From an uncultured Steroidobacteraceae bacterium (GTDB lineage Bacteria; Pseudomonadota; Gammaproteobacteria; Steroidobacterales; Steroidobacteraceae), in the NCBI GenBank assembly GCA_955652625.1, contig CATPBM010000346.1, positions 1 to 6,182 of the forward strand: a stretch of 6,182 nt of DNA, given 5' to 3'. Shown piece by piece: positions 1 to 6,182 of this stretch (the first letter of the stretch is position 1; each line of letters opens with the position of its first letter). The notes under the pieces were generated by a model. The model made no database searches and was not told where the DNA came from. It saw only the letters and a list, made by a program, of their open reading frames with translations. The position numbers and the translations under genes are program-made.

Positions 1-282
1 AAGGCGGCGGTGCTCGGCCGTCAGATCATGAGTCCGCTCGACCTGGAGCGCACTTTCGGGCTCATCGGCGGGGACATCTTCCACGGCGCCCTGAGCCTCG
101 ATCAGCTCTTCTCCGCACGCCCGATGCTCGGTTACGGCAACTATCGCGGACCGCTGCAGGGGCTGTACATGTGCGGCGCCGGCACGCATCCGGGCGGCGG
201 CGTGACCGGTGCTCCGGGCCACAACGCCGCGCGCGAGATCCTCGGCGACTTCCGCCACGGGCGTCTGCGGCGGGTCGCGTGA
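1..282 (+). CDS. C-terminal part of a phytoene-desaturase-like (PYROXD2-type) FAD oxidoreductase, 5' end outside window
   Basis: The frame is open from the first base and ends at TGA 280-282, so 93 codons of the C-terminus are visible. The segment carries the hallmark tail of the NAD(P)/FAD-dependent oxidoreductases related to phytoene desaturase and animal PYROXD2: a PLDLERTFGLIGGDIFHG stretch, then DQLFSARP, then GLYMCGAGTHPGGGVTG followed by PGHNAAREIL. In this superfamily the CGAGTHPGGGV block closes the FAD-binding fold near the C-terminus, so the protein is probably complete at this end. The substrate cannot be inferred; members act on carotenoid-like or unknown hydrophobic substrates. 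The internal ATG at 28-30 is a normal codon inside the domain, not a start. The stop overlaps the GTG start of the TetR gene by three bases, which suggests co-transcription. Family assignment is firm; function is open. Confidence 0.87.
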   Translation, partial: KAAVLGRQIMSPLDLERTFGLIGGDIFHGALSLDQLFSARPMLGYGNYRGPLQGLYMCGAGTHPGGGVTGAPGHNAAREILGDFRHGRLRRVA

Positions 283-986
283 AGGGCGGCCGCGGCGGGT
301 CCGTGCCACTCGCGCGGCGCGCAGCATCCGGCGCAGCGCGGCCGCGCGCCGCGCGCACACCACGTTTCGAGCGCCAGCTGCCGGCGCAGCGCCGTCAGGC
401 GCTGATCGCCGCCACCATCGCGTGCCTGAAGAGCTATGGTCACGACGGACTCTCGATACGCACCATCAGCGCGGCGGCCGGCGTGTCGGTCGGTCTGATC
501 AATCATCACTTTCCCAACAAGGACGAGCTCGTCGCGGCGGCCTATCGGCACTTCAACAGCGAGCTGGTCGGTGGCATGCAGGCGGCGGTGGCGCGTGCCG
601 CGGATTCTCCGCGGGCACGCATGCGCGCCTTTCTGGAAGCGTCCTTCTCCCCACCCAACCTCGATGCGGACGCGCTCGCGGTGTGGGTGGTGTTCTGGGG
701 ACTGTACCGGCACTCTCCGCTGATCCAGCGTGTGCACCATGAAACCTATCAGGGGTATGTACGGCTGCTGCGCGGCATGCTCGCCGATCTCCTGCCGCGC
801 CGCGCACCGCGCACCGGGGGCATCGATATCGGGCTGGCCGCCATCGGACTCACGGCGCTCCTCGATGGCCTGTGGCTCGAGTGGTGTCTCGAGCCGGGCA
901 CGTTCCATCCCGCACAGGCGGTAGCGCTGTGCGAGGCATGGGTGGAGAGCCTGTGCCGGCGCACCAACGGAGGCGCCCTGGATTAG
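279..986 (+). CDS. TetR-family transcriptional regulator, BetI-like
   Basis: Predicted repressor of 235 residues with an N-terminal DNA-binding domain and a ligand/dimerisation domain. The helix-turn-helix lies at about residues 58-84: LSIRTISAAAGVSVGLINHHF followed by NKDEL, the classic TetR pattern of GVS, then a recognition helix ending in HHF. The C-terminal half resembles the BetI-type TetR_C domain: an AVWVVFWGLYRHSP block around residue 135, and DGLWLEWCLEPGTFHPAQA near 200, like the DGLWL region of BetI. No bet genes are visible, so the choline link of BetI itself should not be transferred. I chose GTG 279, which overlaps the upstream TGA (GTGA). GTG 303 is an alternative that would remove part of a basic Arg/Ala-rich leader of about 30 residues with no family counterpart. 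SD signals are weak for both, consistent with coupling. It may regulate the upstream flavoprotein operon. The gene ends one base before the convergent membrane pseudogene. Confidence 0.88.
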   Translation: MKGGRGGSVPLARRAASGAARPRAARTPRFERQLPAQRRQALIAATIACLKSYGHDGLSIRTISAAAGVSVGLINHHFPNKDELVAAAYRHFNSELVGGMQAAVARAADSPRARMRAFLEASFSPPNLDADALAVWVVFWGLYRHSPLIQRVHHETYQGYVRLLRGMLADLLPRRAPRTGGIDIGLAAIGLTALLDGLWLEWCLEPGTFHPAQAVALCEAWVESLCRRTNGGALD

Positions 987-987
987 C

Positions 988-1840
988 CTAGTAAACTGCA
1001 ACGCTTCGGCGCAGGAGCAGCTGAAACACCGACAGCAGCGCCACAGCGGCCGCGAGCGGGTACGCGATCGACGCCCGCGTCTCACCCCGCCAGCTGACGA
1101 CACTGACCCGCCAGGCAAGGGCCTGTATCCAGACGATCCCGATGAGACTCAGCGCTGGAGGTAGCATTACTTCGATCAGATCGCGCGAGACACGGAACGG
1201 AACGATCAGGGCAATCGAGATCAGCGCCGGCAGCGTGGCAACCTGAAAAATGAATCGCATGCGTGCCCGGGCACTCGCAAACTGGGCGCGGTCTGCGGCC
1301 GTGCTCAGGAAGTGACGTGTCAGCCACCACGCAGTAGGCGGAGTGAGGATCAGCGCCGTGAGCGCCGCGGCGGTTTTCGCGGCCGCACCAAGACCCAGCT
1401 AAGTCATCGCCATGCCTACGTCGCTTCGCGGACTGATGGCGCCGACGACGACCTGTGGGAGCGCCTGGTACAGACCGTTGTAGGTCATCCAGATGAGAAA
1501 CAGCCGCACCGTCGACGAGCGCCACGGGCGCCGCAACAGCCATCCGCAGACGGTCCCGCTCATGAGGATCGCGAGCGGCACGGTTCCCTGAAACAGGCTC
1601 GCCCGCCGGTTCTCGCCTTCCCAGGTGTGATTGTTGTGAAACAGCGTCGGGTGCAGGCCCGGCGTAAGTGCCTTGGGCAGCACCAGAAACAGCTCCTGGA
1701 TGAAGAAGGTGAGATTGTAGGCGTGCGTATAGAGCAGCGCGGAGCTCACCGTCTGCCGCCAGTTCCAGGGATCGCGGGGCTCGGCGGCGCGCTTCACCGT
1801 GGCGCCGCACGCGCCACAGTGCTTGAGTGACTGCGATCAT
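988..1840 (-). pseudogene. Interrupted gene for a polytopic membrane protein of unknown function
   Basis: One minus-strand frame, read from 1836 down to 988, is strongly hydrophobic along its length, but two lesions interrupt it. First, the ATG at 1838-1840 has a good SD (GAGGG, six bases upstream) but is one base out of frame. In the body frame TGA overlaps it (ATGA), and reading continues as SQSLKHCGACGATV. Removing one A would give M-SQSLKHCGACG. Second, an amber TAG at 1399-1401 falls after VVVGAISPRSDVGMAMT; the frame then continues with LGLGAAAKTAAALTALIL. Restored length would be about 283 residues. About seven membrane segments are apparent, e.g. LLYTHAYNLTFFIQ, LFQGTVPLAILMSG, FLIWMTYNGLYQALPQ, TAAALTALIL, LPALISIALIVPF, LSLIGIVWIQALAW, LAAAVALLSVFQLLL. 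A CxxC pair (CGAC) near the N-terminus suggests half of a zinc-binding motif. Expression from GTG 1795-1797 would give only a 132-residue fragment, without an SD. I do not recognise the family. Sequencing error at either lesion is possible. Confidence 0.72.
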
Positions 1841-1846
1841 TTGAGG

Positions 1847-1851
1847 CCCTC
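1847..1851 (-). promoter_or_regulatory. Shine-Dalgarno GAGGG of the membrane pseudogene
   Basis: Read on the minus strand, GAGGG lies six bases upstream of ATG 1838-1840, an ideal spacing. It marks that ATG as the ancestral start even though the hydrophobic coding frame downstream is shifted by one base, and so it is the main argument for a frameshift directly after the start codon. Confidence 0.6.
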
Positions 1852-1924
1852 AGAAGCTTGAATATATCCGGATGCTTGTATCAGCCGATAATCGCCCCCA
1901 CATCGCTTTTGGTTTCCGTGTCTC

Positions 1925-1930
1925 AGGAGG
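1925..1930 (+). promoter_or_regulatory. Shine-Dalgarno AGGAGG deciding the TTG start of ndh
   Basis: A perfect AGGAGG is followed by a six-base spacer and TTG 1937-1939. No ATG or GTG lies in frame at a suitable distance, and the glycine-rich FAD motif begins ten residues later, so the TTG is the start. The weak start codon is paired with an optimal ribosome-binding site. Confidence 0.8.
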
Positions 1931-1936
1931 CTCGCG

Positions 1937-3297
1937 TTGACGGGGAGAGCGCAGATCGTGATCGTCGGTTGCGGCTTCGGCGGACTGTTCACCGCCCGGG
2001 CACTCAGAAACACGCCCGCTGACGTGCTCGTGATCGACCATAACAATTACCACCTGTTCCAGCCGCTGCTCTATCAGGTCGCGTGCGCGGCACTCGCCCC
2101 GGCGGACATCGCCCAGCCCATCCGTACCATCCTGCGCCACCAGAAGAACGCCAGGGTGATGCTCGCGGAGGTTGAGCGCGTAGATCTCTTTGGGCGCTGT
2201 GTGGAGGCAAGTGACAGCCGCGTGCCCTTCGACTACCTGGTGCTGGCGCCCGGGGCCGTCGACAACTACTTCGGGCACGAGGAGTGGCGCTCGTTTGCGC
2301 CCGGCATGAAGGACATCCAGGAGGCGACGCTCATCCGCTCACGCATCCTGCGCTCGTTCGAGGCCGCGGAAATCGAGGCGGACGAGGCCGAGCGCGCCGC
2401 GCATCTCACCTTCATCATCGTCGGCGCCGGTCCTACCGGCGTCGAGCTGTCCGGATCCATCAAGGAGCTGGCGGTCGATGTCATTGCGCGCGACTTCCGC
2501 GTCGCCGACACGCGCCGCGCGCGTGTCATGCTCATCGAGGCGGGCGCGCGGGTGCTGCCGGCTCTGCACAGCGACTCCTCGGCGCGGGCGCTGGCGCAGC
2601 TGCGCACGCTGGGGGTGGAGGTACGGCTCGGTGCGCCGGTCACGCAGGTGTTTGCCGACGGCGTCGAGGTGGGCGGGGAGCGGCTGCGCAGCCATAACGT
2701 CATATGGACGGCGGGAGTACGCGCCGCTCCTCTGACCGCAAGCCTCGGCGTGCCGCTCGGAACGGGCGGCCGCGTGTGCGTGGCGCCGGACTGCTCGGTC
2801 CCGGGCCACCCACAAGCGTTTGTCATCGGCGACGCCGCGTACCTCGTCGATGCCGCGAGCGGACAGGCAGTCCCGGGGGTATCGCAGGGCGCCATGCAGA
2901 TGGGACGCTATGCCGCACGTCTCATCGACGCCGAACTGCGCGGTATTCCCAGCGAGCGCGCACGAGGCTTCCACTACCGCGACAAAGGCTCCATGGCCAC
3001 CGTCGGCAGGTCACGCGCGGTAGTGGAGCTCGGCCGCCTGCACTTCGGCGGGCTGCTCGCGTGGCTCGCCTGGATGGCGCTGCACGTCACCGTGCTCATC
3101 GGCTTTCGCAACCGGCTCGCGGTGCTCGCTTCCTGGATCTACAGCTACGTATTCTTCAGGCGCGGCTCGCGGCTCATCACCGGTCTGGCGCCTGGGCGCA
3201 TCCACGCGCCGCTGGCGCCGGCCAACGCCGCAGCGCACACGCCGGCGGCGCAGATGCCGGTCGCGCAGATGCCGCCACCGCCGGAGCCGCGCGCCTG

Positions 3298-3298
<1 letters not shown>
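1937..3298 (+). CDS. ndh: Type II NADH:quinone oxidoreductase (NDH-2)
   Basis: Single-subunit, non-proton-pumping respiratory enzyme that oxidises NADH with FAD and reduces membrane quinone at the cytoplasmic face of the inner membrane. It has 453 residues, near the usual 400-450. The N-terminal FAD dinucleotide fold is IVIVGCGFGGLF (G11, G13, G16), followed by the family stretch DHNNYHLFQPLLYQVA at 34-49. The NADH-binding fold is FIIVGAGPTGVELSG (G163, G165, G168). The second FAD contact is FVIGDAAY (G298, D299). SQGAMQ at 316-321 fits the quinone/FAD-proximal AQxAxQ signature of NDH-2, and KGSMATVGRSRAVV at 350-363 is also typical. Residues 372-407 form the hydrophobic C-terminal membrane-anchoring helices. 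An Ala/Pro-rich tail (from about 427), with a repeated AQMP, lies beyond the normal end. Start TTG is supported by AGGAGG. The stop overlaps the ATG of the ABC gene (TGATG). NAD(P)H dehydrogenases of the same fold, such as sulfide:quinone reductase, are less likely because the SQR cysteines are absent. Confidence 0.93.
3248..3274 (+). repeat. Tandem 12-bp repeat in the ndh tail (15-bp period)
   Basis: GCGCAGATGCCG occurs identically at 3248-3259 and 3263-3274, a 15-bp period that keeps the frame and encodes AQMPV-AQMPP in the proline-rich tail of NDH-2. It looks like an in-frame duplication extending a disordered C-terminus just before the coupled start of the ABC gene. Confidence 0.7.
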
Positions 3299-5147
<1,849 letters not shown>

Positions 5148-5151
<4 letters not shown>

Positions 5152-5588
5152 GGGCGCCTGACGGCATTGCCTTTCGGCTGCGCATCCAGGCGCATGTCCG
5201 CCTTCATGCGCCGATAGTCGATCTTGCGGATCTGTTCGATCGGGCAGCGCCAGCGGCCGGTCTTGACCGAATCCAGGCGCGCGTAGACGGCCCCACCGGT
5301 CGAGGTCAGTCCGATGCGTTCCCTGGCGAACAACAGGTTAGTGCACGTCGGCCACACTTTCAGCAGGTAGGCGTCCCACGGCGTGGTGAACACGACCAGC
5401 TGGTCCTTCGCGATCGGCTCCCAGCTGTCGTAGCGGCCGAGCCAGGTGAAGTGATCGATCGGCGCGCCTGCGTACGTCATGTAACGGTCGCGCAGCTGGC
5501 TCTCGCGCAGCGGCGCGCCGCTTGCGCAGGCGCCGAGCAGGCCGAGCAGTGCTGCCGCAGCCGCGACTCGCGAAAGGGTGGGGCGCAT
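5148..5588 (-). CDS. Small lipoprotein, DUF6491-like, function unknown
   Basis: Predicted 146-residue exported lipoprotein. The N-terminus MRPTLSRVAAAAALLGLLGAC is a signal peptide with lipobox L18-G19-A20-C21. Residue +2 is Ala, not Asp, so outer-membrane sorting is expected. The mature part has a charged linker, then LGRYDSWEPIAKDQLVVFTT, a cysteine in WPTCTNLLFA, RIGLTSTGGAVYARLDSV and RWRCPIEQIRKIDY. Two mature cysteines, one in each half, could form a disulfide. The layout matches the small family I know as DUF6491, common in Gammaproteobacteria and related groups; I cannot confirm this without a profile search, and no function is known to me. ATG 5586-5588 was chosen because GAGGAG stands seven bases upstream and the signal peptide begins there; the in-frame ATG 42 bases further upstream has no such support. 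Its TAG (minus strand, 5148-5150) overlaps the TAA of the convergent ABC gene. It lies downstream of treY, possibly co-transcribed. Confidence 0.86.
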
Positions 5589-5593
5589 GCAAA

Positions 5594-5601
5594 CTCTCCT
5601 C
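5594..5601 (-). promoter_or_regulatory. Shine-Dalgarno GAGGAGAG of the lipoprotein gene
   Basis: On the minus strand GAGGAGAG occupies 5601 down to 5594. Its GAGGAG core is seven bases from ATG 5588, which fixes the lipoprotein start at the beginning of the signal peptide rather than at the upstream in-frame ATG at 5630. Confidence 0.75.
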
Positions 5602-5609
5602 GACTGAGG

Positions 5610-5655
5610 GTGTTGGTGGATGTTGCACATGATTTGACCGACGCGCCACCAACAC
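5610..5655. repeat. 10-bp perfect inverted repeat in the leader of the lipoprotein gene
   Basis: GTGTTGGTGG (5610-5619) and CCACCAACAC (5646-5655) are perfectly complementary with a 26-base loop. The element lies between the treY stop and the lipoprotein SD, with its near arm eight bases from the SD. No T-run follows on either strand, so it is not a textbook intrinsic terminator. It may be an operator or a leader stem. A second, shorter stem, AACACA (5651-5656) with TGTGTT (5671-5676), shares bases with one arm and would exclude the first. Confidence 0.55.
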
Positions 5656-5708
5656 AGTTCAGCCGCGAAGTGTGTTCCCGGACGGTCAACGTGCCGGACG
5701 GCGCTGCG

Positions 5709-6182
5709 TTAGGGCGGATTCGCCGCATCGCCGCAGCCGGCGGCCAGGAGCGCGACGGGAAACTCGGCCAGGGCCTGCGCGACCGATACCCCGGCGATCT
5801 CCCCGCGCGGCGGCGCCTCGATCTGCGCGCCATCCAGCACGCCCCGGAATGCGGCCCTGGAGCGCTGCTCGCGAGGCAGCTCGATCAGCGTATCGCCCCA
5901 CACCTCGCTCCCCAGGGGCAGGCCACCGCGATCGGCGAGCAGACGCCGATACAGGCGCGGCGCAATCACGATGAGGGACTGTGAGCCCAGGCGGCGCGCG
6001 AACGCGCAGATGTTGTTGGCGTGCTCACCGCGCACGCGCAGGCGGCGGTAGTCGCCATCGCGAAACAGCTGCGGATGCGCGCGCCGCAGCTGCAGGACTT
6101 TCCACGTGACGAGCAGCTTGCAGCGCCCATCTTCCATGCTCTGTATCAACTCGCGCGCAGGCGGGGCAGCGGCGCCCTGCTG
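5709..6182 (-). CDS. treY: Malto-oligosyltrehalose synthase (TreY), C-terminal part, 5' end outside window
   Basis: The frame is open from the right edge to TAA at 5709-5711, giving 157 visible codons. TreY is a GH13-family cytoplasmic enzyme that rearranges the reducing end of maltodextrins into a trehalosyl unit, which TreZ then releases as trehalose. The visible piece matches the C-terminal region of TreY: MEDGRCKLLVTWKVLQLRR followed by HPQLFRDGDYR and ANNICAFARR, then SLIVIAPRLYRRL, VWGDTLIELP, and the final AEFPVALL close to the terminus. The catalytic GH13 core lies outside the window, so activity cannot be judged. The TTG at 6147-6149 is an internal leucine codon, not a start. The C-terminus appears intact and of normal form. 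Downstream on the same strand, 120 bases away, comes the lipoprotein gene. treZ, treX or glgB are likely further upstream but unseen. Confidence 0.87.
   Translation of the reverse strand, partial: QQGAAAPPARELIQSMEDGRCKLLVTWKVLQLRRAHPQLFRDGDYRRLRVRGEHANNICAFARRLGSQSLIVIAPRLYRRLLADRGGLPLGSEVWGDTLIELPREQRSRAAFRGVLDGAQIEAPPRGEIAGVSVAQALAEFPVALLAAGCGDAANPP

Larger units (their letters stand above)
1841..1936. promoter_or_regulatory. Divergent intergenic spacer between membrane pseudogene and ndh
   Basis: This 96-bp spacer is visibly A+T-richer than its neighbours in the middle (1858-1892) and must carry the start signals of ndh on the plus strand and of the membrane gene on the minus strand. On the plus strand GATAAT (1887-1892) matches the sigma-70 -10 consensus at five of six bases, but no good -35 sits 16-18 bp upstream. 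On the minus strand TATATT (1861-1866) is a candidate -10, also without a clear -35. Two imperfect direct repeats, GCTTGAAT (1856-1863) and GCTTGTAT (1874-1881), are 18 bp apart and could be activator or repressor half-sites. ATCCGGAT (1866-1873) and TGAGGCCCTCA (1842-1852) are perfect palindromes; the latter covers the SD of the membrane gene. The promoter assignments are weak. Confidence 0.35.

Noticed and set aside
141..1118. Long minus-strand open frame (325 codons) opposite the TetR gene
   Set aside because: Its translation is Arg/Ala/His-rich without any recognisable domain and lies opposite a clear TetR protein; high G+C keeps such antisense frames open.
1082..1840. Minus-strand frame of 252 codons from the SD-backed ATG 1840
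   Set aside because: Although it has the SD and ATG, the product is low-complexity and hydrophilic, while the neighbouring frame encodes coherent membrane helices. Taken as the shadow of a frameshifted gene.
2704..3297. N-terminal extension of the ABC frame back to 2704
   Set aside because: This part is an Arg-rich shadow of ndh. The ABC protein begins at ATG 3298, as the family length and the TGATG coupling show.
5589..5630. Upstream ATG (5628-5630) for the lipoprotein, adding 14 residues
   Set aside because: It would put a polar extension in front of the signal peptide, and the good SD is placed for ATG 5588.
5678..5701. Direct repeat CCGGACGG at 5678-5685 and 5694-5701
   Set aside because: Eight G+C-rich bases repeated once at a 16-bp interval is easily chance in this base composition, and it abuts the treY stop.
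5451..5984. Plus-strand open frame across the lipoprotein-treY junction
   Set aside because: It runs antisense to two supported genes, has no domain and has biased composition typical of shadow frames.

Overview
The window is a G+C-rich bacterial chromosome segment, densely packed, with several overlapping gene ends and starts. The gene content (a phytoene-desaturase-like FAD oxidoreductase, a BetI-like TetR regulator, type II NADH dehydrogenase, an ABC exporter half-molecule, a small conserved lipoprotein and TreY) and the lipobox of the lipoprotein fit a Gram-negative proteobacterium. My guess is a Gammaproteobacterium of the Steroidobacter/Nevskia/Xanthomonad kind, but no marker gene in the window settles this.

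Layout, left to right. (1) Plus strand: the last 93 codons of a PYROXD2/phytoene-desaturase-like flavoprotein. Its stop overlaps the GTG start of a BetI-type TetR regulator (279-986). (2) Minus strand, 988-1840: a polytopic membrane protein whose reading frame is broken twice. Its SD-backed ATG is one base out of frame with the hydrophobic body, and an amber codon lies at 1399-1401. I call it a pseudogene. (3) A 96-bp A+T-richer divergent spacer (1841-1936) holds the start signals of both flanking genes. (4) Plus strand: ndh, with a TTG start behind a perfect AGGAGG, overlaps by one base (TGATG) an ABC exporter of 617 residues. The two form a translationally coupled pair. (5) Minus strand: a small lipoprotein gene (5148-5588), whose stop codon overlaps that of the ABC gene, and upstream of it the C-terminal 157 codons of treY, which runs off the right edge.

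The window reads as several unrelated short transcription units: a regulator with a redox enzyme, a respiratory NADH:quinone oxidoreductase with an exporter, and trehalose synthesis followed by a lipoprotein. Both convergent junctions (TetR / membrane pseudogene, and ABC / lipoprotein) are stop-to-stop, with no room for a conventional bidirectional terminator.

I found no CRISPR array, tRNA, rRNA, insertion sequence or recognisable new defence or biosynthetic system. The observations most worth checking are the doubly interrupted membrane gene, the coupling of ndh to an ABC exporter, the 10-bp inverted repeat in the lipoprotein leader (with a competing stem), and the two stop-to-stop junctions.
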